A stretch of DNA of 23,775 nucleotides from an uncultured Chryseobacterium sp. (GTDB lineage Bacteria; Bacteroidota; Bacteroidia; Flavobacteriales; Weeksellaceae), in NCBI RefSeq assembly GCF_936933875.1, contig NZ_CAKZIK010000082.1, forward strand, positions 1 through 23,775. Reading direction: 5' to 3'. Below the pieces are notes generated by a model. That model was given only the letters and a program-made list of their open reading frames with translations. It did no database searches and was not told the origin of the DNA. The translations under genes were made by a program, and so were the position numbers. Shown here in pieces: positions 1 to 7,172 of this stretch. Positions within the stretch are counted from its first letter, which is position 1; each line of letters starts with the position of its first letter.

Positions 1-103
1 ACTGTTTTAACTCCTTTTTTCTGATTGCCCAGAAGACTTTTTCAGTGGCCTCGAAGAATTTCGGAGATTTTTTATTTATCATTCATAATTCATCATTGAC
101 GAA

Positions 104-1633
104 CTATTCCCATTCAATCGTAGCAGGTGGTTTGCTGGAAATATCGTATGTTACTCGGTTGATTCCGCGAACTTCGTTGATAATTCTGCTCGAAACGGTG
201 TCTAAAAATTCGTAGGGAAGCCTGCTCCAGGTTGCCGTCATAAAATCTGTAGTATTTGCGGAACGAACAACCGCTGTGTATTCGTAAGTTCTTTCGTCTC
301 CCATTACTCCGACAGATTTTACCGGAAGTAAAACAACAAATGCCTGTGAAACCGTTTCATACAGTTTATTTTTATACAGTTCTTCAATGAAAATATCATC
401 GGCTTCCTGAAGAATTTTTACTTTTTCTTCATCCACTTCTCCCAAAATTCTGATACCTAAACCGGGACCCGGAAAAGGATGACGATGAACCAAATGATGC
501 GGAATTCCCAATTCCTCTCCTACTTTTCTTACTTCATCTTTGAAGAGTTCGCGCAAAGGTTCCAATAATTTAAGACCCATTTCTTCCGGCAAACCTCCAA
601 CATTATGGTGTGATTTAATCACCGCAGAAGGCCCTTTTACAGACTGACTTTCGATAACGTCGGGATAAATAGTTCCTTGTGCTAAAAAAGTAGCGCCTTC
701 AAATTTGTGAGATTCTTCATCGAACACAGCAACAAATTCATTTCCGATGATTTTTCTTTTCTGTTCCGGGTCGGAAATGCCTTTCAGTTTGGATAAAAAT
801 CTTTCGGACGCATCTACCATATCGATTTTCATGTGGAAATGTTCACCGTAGTTTTCCATTACTTTTTTTCCTTCGTCTTTGCGCAAAAGTCCGGTATCAA
901 CGAAAATACACTGCAATTGGTCTCCAATTGCCTTATGAATAAGAACTGCTGCAACGGAAGAATCCACGCCGCCAGAAAGTCCGAGAATTACTTTTTGGTC
1001 TCCCACTTTTTCGCGGATTTCTGCTACGGTTTGGTCGATATAATTGGTCAGTTTCCAATTTTTTGGAGCTTTACAGATGTTGAACACAAAATTTTCAATC
1101 ATTCTTGCGCCTTCTTCCGTATGCGAAACTTCCGGGTGAAACTGAACGCAATAAATCTTTTTGGATTCGTTGGAAATAGCAGAGATAACATCTGTTTTTG
1201 CATTGATGCAAAATCCTTCCGGAACTGTTTCCACCTCATCAAAATGGCTCATCCAAACGGTTGAAAAACGGCTTACTCCTGAAAGCAAAGAATTGGATTT
1301 TTCAATCTGAAGTTTTGCTTTTCCGTACTCTCCTTTTTCGCCTTTTTTAACAGTTCCGCCCAAAAGATGAGTGGTGAGCTGCATTCCGTAACAGATTCCG
1401 AGTACAGGAATACCCTGTTCGAAAAGTTTTTTATCTACCAAACTTGCGTTTTCTGCGTTTACTGAACTTGGACCTCCTGAAAGGATAATTCCTGAAGGAT
1501 TTTTGGCTAAAATATCGTTTAGGTCTGTATTGAAAGGCAAGACTTCTGAGTATACTCCCAATTCGCGGATTCTACGTGCGATAAGTTGGTTGTACTGCGA
1601 ACCGAAGTCGAGGATGATAATTCCGTTATTCAT
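104..1633 (-). CDS. guaA: GMP synthase (glutamine-hydrolysing)
   Basis: This cytoplasmic enzyme makes GMP from XMP, ATP and glutamine, the last step of guanine nucleotide synthesis. The 509-aa product is full length for the family. An N-terminal class I glutamine amidotransferase domain (about residues 5-190) shows the nucleophile Cys81 in GICYGMQ and the His166/Glu168 pair in FHPEVSHTEEG. The ATP-pyrophosphatase domain follows, with the P-loop SGGVDSS at 220-226. The C-terminal dimerisation domain ends in the family-typical KPPATIEWE. The stop codon is TAG. The start is the ATG at 1631-1633, which gives the standard MNNGIIILDFGSQY N-terminus. The gene lies downstream of purD on the same strand, but a terminator and a GC-rich repeat separate the two, so it is probably transcribed on its own. 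No oddities were seen. Confidence 0.98.
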   Translation of the reverse strand: MNNGIIILDFGSQYNQLIARRIRELGVYSEVLPFNTDLNDILAKNPSGIILSGGPSSVNAENASLVDKKLFEQGIPVLGICYGMQLTTHLLGGTVKKGEKGEYGKAKLQIEKSNSLLSGVSRFSTVWMSHFDEVETVPEGFCINAKTDVISAISNESKKIYCVQFHPEVSHTEEGARMIENFVFNICKAPKNWKLTNYIDQTVAEIREKVGDQKVILGLSGGVDSSVAAVLIHKAIGDQLQCIFVDTGLLRKDEGKKVMENYGEHFHMKIDMVDASERFLSKLKGISDPEQKRKIIGNEFVAVFDEESHKFEGATFLAQGTIYPDVIESQSVKGPSAVIKSHHNVGGLPEEMGLKLLEPLRELFKDEVRKVGEELGIPHHLVHRHPFPGPGLGIRILGEVDEEKVKILQEADDIFIEELYKNKLYETVSQAFVVLLPVKSVGVMGDERTYEYTAVVRSANTTDFMTATWSRLPYEFLDTVSSRIINEVRGINRVTYDISSKPPATIEWE

Positions 1634-1669
1634 TTACTTTTTATTTTTTCTTTCTATTTTGGAATAGTG

Positions 1670-1685
1670 TAGCGCAAAAGCGCTA
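1670..1685. other. Short perfect hairpin in the guaA leader
   Basis: TAGCGC-AAAA-GCGCTA forms a perfect 6-bp stem with a 4-nt loop, 37 bp upstream of the guaA start. On the minus strand no T-tract follows, so it is not a clear terminator. It would lie in or just before the 5' leader of guaA. Its function is unknown. Confidence 0.4.
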
Positions 1686-1770
1686 GATAATTTTTCCTGA
1701 TTTACTTTCTTAAGGTGCAAAGTTTTTGGACTTTGTTTTTATTTCAAATCTTCTTTAGAGTTTCGAATTT

Positions 1771-1861
1771 CTAGCCCCGATTGCAGCGGTTACCCCGCAG
1801 TGAAGGCGCGAGCGAAGCGAGCGCCGAAACGAGGAGTATGAGCGGAAAGCGGGAAATAGCT
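1771..1861. repeat. 91-bp GC-rich interspersed repeat, copy 1
   Basis: This sequence matches positions 14075-14165 at 88 of 91 bases in the same orientation. It starts CTAGCCCCGATTGCAGCGG and ends in AGCGGAAAGCGGGAAATAGC. The short ends CTA...CCCG and CGGG...TAG can pair. The centre (1805-1825) carries GGCGC...GCGCC around the perfect mirror sequence GCGAGCGAAGCGAGCG. It is far richer in GC than its surroundings and has no convincing ORF. It lies between purD and guaA, directly after the purD terminator. From memory, similar elements beginning tagccccgattg are scattered through flavobacterial genomes, but I could not check this here. Confidence 0.85.
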
Positions 1862-1880
1862 TCTAAAGATTCATAAAAAA

Positions 1881-1900
1881 AGACGTGAAAATTCACGCCT
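1881..1900 (-). terminator. Rho-independent terminator after purD
   Basis: On the minus strand AGGCGTG and CACGTCT form a 7-bp stem (one G-U pair) around a 6-nt loop, followed by a run of T. It lies just past the purD stop codon. The wobble pair becomes an A-C mismatch on the plus strand, which supports minus-strand use. Confidence 0.8.
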
Positions 1901-1907
1901 TTTATAT

Positions 1908-3146
1908 CTAAAATTTCCCGATATCTTCTCGGTACATTTCGTAATCGAAGTGAATTGTTTTGGCGTCTGCATAGACTTTTTTGCGTGCATCTTCGTAAGA
2001 ATCTCCCGTCGCAACAAGACTTAAAACACGTCCGCTTGTGGTAACAACTTTGTCCAGCTGCGCTTTCGCTCCTGCAAAAAGCACCTGACTTTCGGTAACT
2101 TTTTCCACATTCTTGATTTCGTAACCGGTTTCATATTTTCTTGGATAACCGCCGGAACACATCACCAAACAAACGGCTTTTTTATCGCTGAATTTCAGCT
2201 CTACATCGTTTCCTTTAAGGCAATCGTTAATAACATCCAACAGTTTATTTTCCATCAAAGGAAGGATAACCTGCGTTTCCGGATCTCCCATTCTCATGTT
2301 GTATTCCAACAGGTAAGTTCCGTCTTTAGTAACCATTAAACCGAAGAAAATAAACCCTTTGAAGTGAATATTATTCGCTGTAAGTCCAGCCAAAGTTGGC
2401 TCCAAAATATTTTTCTCGAAATCTGCGTAATGTTCCGCAGTAAACTCTGGACTTGGCGCTACAGAACCCATTCCACCAGTGTTTGGACCGGTATCTTTGT
2501 TTCCAGCTCTTTTATAATCTTTTGCTGCGATACAAGGGAACAGTTTTGAACCATTGGAAAACGCAATAACAGAAGCTTCGAATCCTTGTAAAAATTCTTC
2601 AATAACCAACCGAATTCCGGCATCGCCGTAAATTCTTTCAATCATGAATTTGTGAATGGTTGATTCTGCTTCGTCCAAACTTTCTGCAATTACAACGCCT
2701 TTTCCACCCGCAAGTCCGCTTGCTTTGATCACGATAGGAAGCTGCTGCTTTCTAACATATTCTATAGCGTCGTTATAAGCATCAAAAACTACTGCTTTTG
2801 CTGTCTTGATATTGTGCGTCTGCATAAATTTTTTGGAGAAAGCCTTGCTTCCTTCCAGTTCTGCAGCTCTTTTTCTTGGTCCGAAAATTTTAAGACCGTG
2901 GTTTTTGAAATCATCCACAATTCCCTCTACCAAAGGAGCTTCGGGACCAACAATTGTTAAATCTATTTTTTCCTTTATTGCAAAATTTCTTAAGCCTTCT
3001 ACTGTATCTTCGTTAACGTTTTGTCCCAGTTTTTCGGTTGTTGCATTGCCTTTGGCAAAGTACATTTTAGAAACACGGCTGTCCTCGCTAAGCTTTACCG
3101 CAATAGCAGATTCTCTTCCACCGTTTCCAACTATCAATACTCTCAT
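1908..3146 (-). CDS. purD: Phosphoribosylamine--glycine ligase (GAR synthetase)
   Basis: This ATP-grasp ligase joins glycine to phosphoribosylamine, the second step of de novo purine synthesis, in the cytoplasm. The product is 412 aa, close to the usual length of about 420. The N-terminus MRVLIVGNGGRESAIA is the typical PurD nucleotide-binding-like start. The ATP-grasp loop GLAGGKG lies at about 144-150. DTGPNTGGMGS and the metal-site region EYNMRMGDPETQ follow, as expected for the family. The start is the ATG at 3144-3146. A near-consensus Bacteroidota promoter lies 30-60 bp upstream, so purD can be transcribed independently of purH, 101 bp away. A clear terminator follows the gene. Confidence 0.97.
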   Translation of the reverse strand: MRVLIVGNGGRESAIAVKLSEDSRVSKMYFAKGNATTEKLGQNVNEDTVEGLRNFAIKEKIDLTIVGPEAPLVEGIVDDFKNHGLKIFGPRKRAAELEGSKAFSKKFMQTHNIKTAKAVVFDAYNDAIEYVRKQQLPIVIKASGLAGGKGVVIAESLDEAESTIHKFMIERIYGDAGIRLVIEEFLQGFEASVIAFSNGSKLFPCIAAKDYKRAGNKDTGPNTGGMGSVAPSPEFTAEHYADFEKNILEPTLAGLTANNIHFKGFIFFGLMVTKDGTYLLEYNMRMGDPETQVILPLMENKLLDVINDCLKGNDVELKFSDKKAVCLVMCSGGYPRKYETGYEIKNVEKVTESQVLFAGAKAQLDKVVTTSGRVLSLVATGDSYEDARKKVYADAKTIHFDYEMYREDIGKF

Positions 3147-3175
3147 TATAGTTTATTTACTGTTTTTGAATTCTA

Positions 3176-3207
3176 CAAAAATACTAATTTGAAAGGGGGT
3201 TTACAAG
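3176..3207 (-). promoter_or_regulatory. Predicted Bacteroidota-type promoter for purD
   Basis: On the minus strand a -7 element TATTTTTG (3183-3176) fits TAnnTTTG exactly. A -33-like CTTG (3207-3204) lies 20 nt upstream. The expected transcript would start near 3169, leaving a leader of about 23 nt before the purD ATG. The motif match is direct; the activity is inferred. Confidence 0.6.
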
Positions 3208-3247
3208 TTAGCAATTGAAAAAAATGTCTTAATTAAAGTTAATTTTT

Positions 3248-4765
3248 TTAGTGCAGGAAATGACGCATTCCGGTCATCATCATCGGGATTTTATGCTCAT
3301 TTGCAGCATCAATTGAATCCTGATCTTTCATACTTCCACCAGGTTGAATGATAGCTTTAATTCCCTGTTCTGCACATAAATCTACCACATCTCTAAACGG
3401 AAAAAACGCATCAGAAGCCAAAACCAAATCGCCTGAAAATTTTTCTTTTGCTCTTTCTACAGCCTGTTGAGTAGCCCAAATTCTGTTCACCTGTCCTCCA
3501 CCAATTCCCAAAGCTTGAACTCCGTTGGAAACAACTATTGCGTTGGATTTTACATATTTTACGACTCTCTGAGAAAACAGCAATGCTTTTTCCTGTTCTG
3601 AAGTTGGCTGAACTTCGGTAACGACTTTAATGTCTTCTGAAAATTTGGAATCGTTGTCCTGAACGAGCATTCCACCGTCGATTTTCACCCAGGTTTGTTT
3701 ATCGGAAACCGGATTTTTGATTTTAATGATTCTAAGATTTTTCTTTTTTCCTAAAATTTCTAGAGCGTCCTGGTCAAAATCTGTGGCCATCACGATTTCT
3801 AAGAATGTTTTGTTGAGTTCTTCCGCAGTTGCAGCATCTACTTTGTAATTCATCCCGATAATTCCCCCGAAAATGGAAACCGGGTCACATTCAAATGTTT
3901 TAGCGTAAGTTTCTAAGGCAGAATTTCCAATTGCGACTCCGCAAGGTGTAGAATGTTTCACTGCGCAACAAGCCAGTTCGTTTTTGAATTCGTTCACCAC
4001 TTTCCAGCACAAATCCATATCGCGAAGATTATTGAACGACAATTCTTTTCCGCCCAAAATTTCGAAATCCTTCATTGCTCCGTTTTCAAATGTAGAAACA
4101 TAATAAGCGGCACTTTGATGTGGATTTTCGCCATATCTTAAATCTGAAACTTTTTTGTAGGAAGCGTTTAGGTAAGTTGGATATTCTTCTTCCAACAACA
4201 TTCTTGAAATTGCTGCATCATAAGCTGAAGTCAGGTTAAAAACTTTACCTGCCAGTTTCTTGCGCGTTTCAATCTTTGTATCACCACTTTCAGCCATTTC
4301 ATTCTGAACTTTTGCGTAATCTTCAACATCGGTAATTACCGTAACTGTATCAAAGTTTTTAGCCGCAGAACGCAGCATTGAAGGTCCGCCAATATCAATG
4401 AATTCTACTTTTTCTTCAAGTGAAATATCTTTATTTACGTTTTCGAAGAACGGATAAAGGTTTACGATCACCATATCAATCAGTCCGATTTCGTGCTCCT
4501 GAACCGTTTTCATATGTTCCTCGTTGGAACGAACCGCAAGAAGTCCGCCGTGAACTTTTGGGTGTAAAGTTTTCACTCTGCCATCCAACATTTCAGGGAA
4601 ATTGGTGATTTCATCAATTTGGATTGGATTTAATCCCGCGTCTTTCAAATGTTTGAAAGTTCCGCCTGTGGAGATGAGTTCGAAGTTGTTTTCTTCTAAA
4701 AATTTAGCAAAATCAACGAGACCGGATTTATCGGAAACACTGATTAAGACTCTTTTCTTTGACAT
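3248..4765 (-). CDS. purH: Bifunctional AICAR transformylase / IMP cyclohydrolase
   Basis: This enzyme performs the last two steps to IMP: formylation of AICAR by 10-formyl-THF, then ring closure. The product is 505 aa, within the family range. The N-terminal MGS-like cyclohydrolase domain (about 1-195) begins KKRVLISVSDKSGLVDFAK and contains the family motifs DGRVKTLHPKVHGGLL and VNLYPF. The transformylase domain has KHSTPCG with the catalytic pair Lys270-His271. It also has DLRYGENPHQ and KYVKSNAIV, and it ends in MRHFLH. The start is the ATG at 4763-4765. It would follow purN directly in the cluster, but a DUF559 gene with inverted repeats lies between them. No terminator was seen before purD, though purD has its own promoter. 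Confidence 0.97.
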   Translation of the reverse strand: MSKKRVLISVSDKSGLVDFAKFLEENNFELISTGGTFKHLKDAGLNPIQIDEITNFPEMLDGRVKTLHPKVHGGLLAVRSNEEHMKTVQEHEIGLIDMVIVNLYPFFENVNKDISLEEKVEFIDIGGPSMLRSAAKNFDTVTVITDVEDYAKVQNEMAESGDTKIETRKKLAGKVFNLTSAYDAAISRMLLEEEYPTYLNASYKKVSDLRYGENPHQSAAYYVSTFENGAMKDFEILGGKELSFNNLRDMDLCWKVVNEFKNELACCAVKHSTPCGVAIGNSALETYAKTFECDPVSIFGGIIGMNYKVDAATAEELNKTFLEIVMATDFDQDALEILGKKKNLRIIKIKNPVSDKQTWVKIDGGMLVQDNDSKFSEDIKVVTEVQPTSEQEKALLFSQRVVKYVKSNAIVVSNGVQALGIGGGQVNRIWATQQAVERAKEKFSGDLVLASDAFFPFRDVVDLCAEQGIKAIIQPGGSMKDQDSIDAANEHKIPMMMTGMRHFLH

Positions 4766-4863
4766 TTATTTTTACTTTTTATTTATTTTAAACACGAGGT
4801 GGTGCACTGAGTTTTGCTCGGGGAATAGGATTTTTTTTACTAGCCAATTTTTCGAAGTAGCAT

Positions 4864-4901
4864 TCCCCTCTTTCGAAGGAGGGGTGCCGAAGGCGGGGTG
4901 T
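4864..4901. repeat. Inverted repeat, left end of the DUF559 element (two hairpins)
   Basis: The outer hairpin is CCCCTC...GAGGGG (4865-4884). The inner hairpin is TGCC-GAA-GGCG (4885-4895), followed by GGGGTGT. The reverse complement of 5338-5375 aligns along the whole length. The two differ mainly in the outer loop and in the inner stem, where pairing is kept by paired base changes. The repeat ends at the TAA stop codon of the DUF559 gene, sharing its last base pair. It lies 98 bp upstream of purH. Confidence 0.85.
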
Positions 4902-5326
4902 TAGAAAGGATTACTAAATTTTTCAATAATAAAATCTTCCAATTCATTTATAACATTTTCCAAATCATTTCTTATTCTTCTGTCTTCAATCCTAATTACT
5001 TCAATCTTCAGAGATTTCAAATATTTATCTCTGTCGCTATCATATTCTTTTTTAAACTCGTGACTACTCCCATCAATTTCAATCACAATTCCCAAAGATT
5101 TCAAATAAAAATCAACAATATAATTGCCAATAATCCTTTGTCGATCAAAATCTAATCCGTGAAAAGTACCATTTCTAACTTGCTTCCAAAAAATCACTTC
5201 AGACATCACATTGCCTTTTCGCAAACTTCTTGACCTTGAAAGCAGTTCTTTGTTTTTTGGCAAAACTCCAACAGACCTTCGGAAGATTTCAATTCCGTTA
5301 ATATGAGTAATTGCTTCTTTTTTCAT
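4901..5326 (-). CDS. DUF559-domain protein, Vsr-like PD-(D/E)XK nuclease fold
   Basis: The 141-aa protein matches the DUF559 family (endonuclease-like, related to very-short-patch-repair nucleases). After an N-terminal extension of about 40 residues come Glu43 (MSEVIFW), RQRIIGNYIVDFY with Asp72, and IVIEIDGSSH with Glu83, Asp85 and His89. SDRDKYLKSL and a C-terminal VIRIEDRRIRNDLE segment follow. Asp72 and the Glu-x-Asp are the likely metal-binding residues. It sits between purN (40 nt upstream) and purH (135 nt downstream) and has no pathway link to either. Inverted double-hairpin repeats bracket it closely. It is probably an inserted cargo gene read from the purine transcript. The true function and substrate are unknown. 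The start is the ATG at 5324-5326; the later Met41 is possible but would remove conserved-looking sequence. Confidence 0.85.
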   Translation of the reverse strand: MKKEAITHINGIEIFRRSVGVLPKNKELLSRSRSLRKGNVMSEVIFWKQVRNGTFHGLDFDRQRIIGNYIVDFYLKSLGIVIEIDGSSHEFKKEYDSDRDKYLKSLKIEVIRIEDRRIRNDLENVINELEDFIIEKFSNPF

Positions 5327-5337
5327 TTACTTTTTAC

Positions 5338-5375
5338 ACACCCCGTCCTTCGGACACCCCTCTTTTTAGAGGGGA
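5338..5375. repeat. Inverted repeat, right end of the DUF559 element (two hairpins)
   Basis: Partner of the repeat at 4864-4901. The inner hairpin is GTCC-TTC-GGAC (5345-5355). The outer hairpin is CCCCTCT-TTTT-AGAGGGG (5357-5374), a perfect 7-bp stem. Its outer arm overlaps the last codons and the TAA stop of purN. The minus strand lacks a T-tract after the hairpin, so it does not look like a terminator. Confidence 0.85.
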
Positions 5376-5935
5376 AAATTCAGAACTTTATCAATCGCTT
5401 TCGGGAAAATCTTATATTCCACTTCATGAATTTTTTTGGCTAAAGTTTCCGGAGTGTCATTTTCATCAACCGCAACTTTTCCCTGCAAAATTACTTCTCC
5501 TTCATCAATTCCCGATGTTACGTAATGAACAGTAGCCCCGCTTTCCTTTTCTTTAGCATCAATCACTGCATTATGAACATTCATTCCCCACATTCCGTAG
5601 CCGCCGAATTTTGGCAGCAAAGCGGGATGAATATTGATGATTTTTCCTTCGTATATTTTGCAGAACTCATCATTTAAAATGGATAAAAATCCGGCAAGGA
5701 CGATTAAATCTGTATTTTCAGGAAGAATTTTTTTCAAATTTTCAGAAAATGATTTTCCTCTTTTAATTAAATGATGTTCTATTCCGTGATTTTCTGCACG
5801 CTGAAGTCCGTAACAATCGCGGTCTGCAACGACCATTGTGACTCTTGCATTTCGGATTTCGCCAGAATTGATACACTCCAAAATCCTTTCGAGATTGGTT
5901 CCGGAACCGCTGATGAGGACGACTATGTTTTTCAT
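5366..5935 (-). CDS. purN: Phosphoribosylglycinamide formyltransferase (GAR transformylase)
   Basis: This enzyme transfers a formyl group from 10-formyl-THF to GAR, the third step of purine synthesis. The product is 189 aa, typical for PurN. The N-terminal MKNIVVLISGSGTNLERIL is the phosphate-binding GSGTN region. The catalytic triad is visible as Asn101 and His103 (NIHPALLP) and Asp144 (SGIDEGEV). The start is the ATG at 5933-5935. It lies downstream of purM after a 71-bp gap filled by an inverted repeat. The final codons and stop (Phe-Pro-Leu-TAA) fall inside the right repeat of the DUF559 element. The native C-terminus therefore seems to have been replaced or trimmed by that insertion, without touching the active site. 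Confidence 0.96.
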   Translation of the reverse strand: MKNIVVLISGSGTNLERILECINSGEIRNARVTMVVADRDCYGLQRAENHGIEHHLIKRGKSFSENLKKILPENTDLIVLAGFLSILNDEFCKIYEGKIINIHPALLPKFGGYGMWGMNVHNAVIDAKEKESGATVHYVTSGIDEGEVILQGKVAVDENDTPETLAKKIHEVEYKIFPKAIDKVLNFPL

Positions 5936-5949
5936 TTTGCACTATGTAT

Positions 5950-6010
5950 AATGTACAAAGTAAAATGTAAAATTCATCGTACTTTGTACATTGTACTTAT
6001 TACATTTTAC
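5950..6010. repeat. Nested inverted repeats between purM and purN
   Basis: AATGTACAAAGTA (5950-5962) is matched perfectly in inverted form at 5980-5992. GTAAAATGTAA (5960-5970) is matched perfectly at 6000-6010. The two pairs overlap, and the second reaches into the purM stop codon. The AT-rich hairpins lack a clear T-tract. They could act as a processing or stability element between two operon genes, or be a scattered intergenic repeat. Confidence 0.7.
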
Positions 6011-6996
6011 AGTAAAGTGATTTTTTCAGAATTTTCTACAATTTCACCGATTTCGTAGGCATCATCCAGAATTTCCAAAACTTTGGAAGCATCTTTTTCA
6101 TCAACAATTACCACCATTCCCACTCCCATATTGAAAGTTCCGAACATTTCCATTCGATCAATATTTCCACGCTTTTCGCATTCTAACATAATTGATGGAA
6201 TTCTGATTGTTGAAGTATCAATTTTTGCAGATAGTCCATTCGGAATAATCCTCGGAACGTTTTCGATTAAACCGCCTCCTGTGATGTGTGCAATTCCGTT
6301 CAGTTCTAATTTTTCAAGCAATCTGTGAATTGGGTTGTAATATAATCTTGTCGGAACTAATAGTGTTTCATGAATTGGTTTTCCTTCAAATTCTTCATTA
6401 AAATCCGGGAAAATTTTTCTTACCAAAGAAAAACCGTTGCTGTGAAATCCTGAACTCGGCAATGCAATAATTTTATTGCCTTTTGAAATTTTAGAACCGT
6501 CAATTACTTGGTCTTTTTCGACAATTCCAACGCAAAAACCCGCAACATCGTAATCTCCGGGTTGATACATTCCGGGCATTTCGGCTGTTTCACCACCAAT
6601 TAATGCGCAGTTGTTGTCTTTGCAGGCATTCACCATTCCCATTACGATTTCAGCGGCAACATCTGCATCGAGCTTTCCACAAGCCAAATAATCCAGGAAA
6701 AATAAAGGTTTTGCGCCGTGACAAAGAATATCGTTTGCACACATCGCGAAACAGTCAATTCCGATGCTGTCGTAGTTTTTGGTATCCAAGGCGATTTTCA
6801 GTTTTGTTCCGACACCATCTGTTCCGGAAACCAAAACCGGATTTTTATACCCTGAAATTTCATAAAATGCCCCGAAACTTCCCAATCCGGAAAGCACGTT
6901 TTTGTTGTGTGTTTCTACGACGGCAGATTTTATTTTGTCAACTGTTTTGTAGCCTTCTTCTTTATCGACACCGGCAGATTTGTAGGTGTTGCTCAT
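6007..6996 (-). CDS. purM: Phosphoribosylformylglycinamidine cyclo-ligase (AIR synthetase)
   Basis: This enzyme closes the imidazole ring of FGAM with ATP to give AIR. The chosen start is the ATG at 6994-6996 (MSNTYKSAGVDKEEGYKT), which matches the family's usual YxxAGVD beginning and gives 329 aa. An in-frame ATG at 7047 would add 17 residues translated through a 7-bp tandem repeat, which looks non-coding. The signature DGVGTKLKIA lies at about 60-69. MCANDILCHGAKPLFFLDYLA, GGETAEMPGMY and the HSNGFSLVRKI and ITGGGLIENVPRIIP blocks follow. It is the first gene of the purine cluster in this window; only a 386-bp gap and a plus-strand gene lie upstream. Its promoter could not be assigned from motif matching. 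Confidence 0.96.
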   Translation of the reverse strand: MSNTYKSAGVDKEEGYKTVDKIKSAVVETHNKNVLSGLGSFGAFYEISGYKNPVLVSGTDGVGTKLKIALDTKNYDSIGIDCFAMCANDILCHGAKPLFFLDYLACGKLDADVAAEIVMGMVNACKDNNCALIGGETAEMPGMYQPGDYDVAGFCVGIVEKDQVIDGSKISKGNKIIALPSSGFHSNGFSLVRKIFPDFNEEFEGKPIHETLLVPTRLYYNPIHRLLEKLELNGIAHITGGGLIENVPRIIPNGLSAKIDTSTIRIPSIMLECEKRGNIDRMEMFGTFNMGVGMVVIVDEKDASKVLEILDDAYEIGEIVENSEKITLL

Positions 6997-7000
6997 TTTA

Positions 7001-7035
7001 ATTTGAGATTTGAGATTTGAGATTTGAGATTTGAG
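7001..7035. repeat. Five tandem copies of ATTTGAG in the purM leader
   Basis: A 7-bp unit is repeated five times without error, beginning 4 nt upstream of the purM ATG. The unit is not a multiple of three, so changes in copy number would shift the frame of the upstream in-frame ATG at 7047. Such simple repeats are prone to slippage; any effect on purM is inferred. Confidence 0.9.
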
Positions 7036-7140
7036 ACTCAAAAACAAACCGCGATTAAACTTTCATTTTTTTGAACGCTCTTGCTGTACATTCAGATTTA
7101 TTTCAAACTTTTAATTTAGAATTCATTAATTTTTAAAACA

Positions 7141-7172
7141 AAAAAAGCCGACAATCTTGCAGACGTCGGCTT
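7141..7172 (-). terminator. Rho-independent terminator, minus strand
   Basis: On the minus strand AAGCCGAC and GTCGGCTT form a perfect 8-bp stem around a 12-nt loop, followed by a long T-rich tract. It lies about 145 bp upstream of purM, and no protein gene on this strand ends there. That implies either a small RNA or attenuation of a leader transcript. Confidence 0.75.

Noticed and set aside
1..103. End of a further gene left of guaA
   Set aside because: No stop codon context or domain sequence could be recognised in the 103 bases. They contain only a short TTCAT/ATTCAT-rich stretch near 78-98. I see nothing else to annotate.
833..1264. 143-aa plus-strand open frame opposite guaA
   Set aside because: It is a shadow of the guaA coding frame and has no domain features. 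The same holds for the other overlapping open frames within purD, purH, purM, GH97, susD and susC.
4865..4884. Terminator for the DUF559 gene in the left hairpin
   Set aside because: The stem is GC-rich, but no T-tract follows it on the minus strand, so read-through to purH is more likely.
6997..7047. 17-residue N-terminal extension of PurM from the in-frame ATG at 7047
   Set aside because: The extension is mostly the translation of a 7-bp tandem repeat, and the family's conserved start fits the ATG at 6996.
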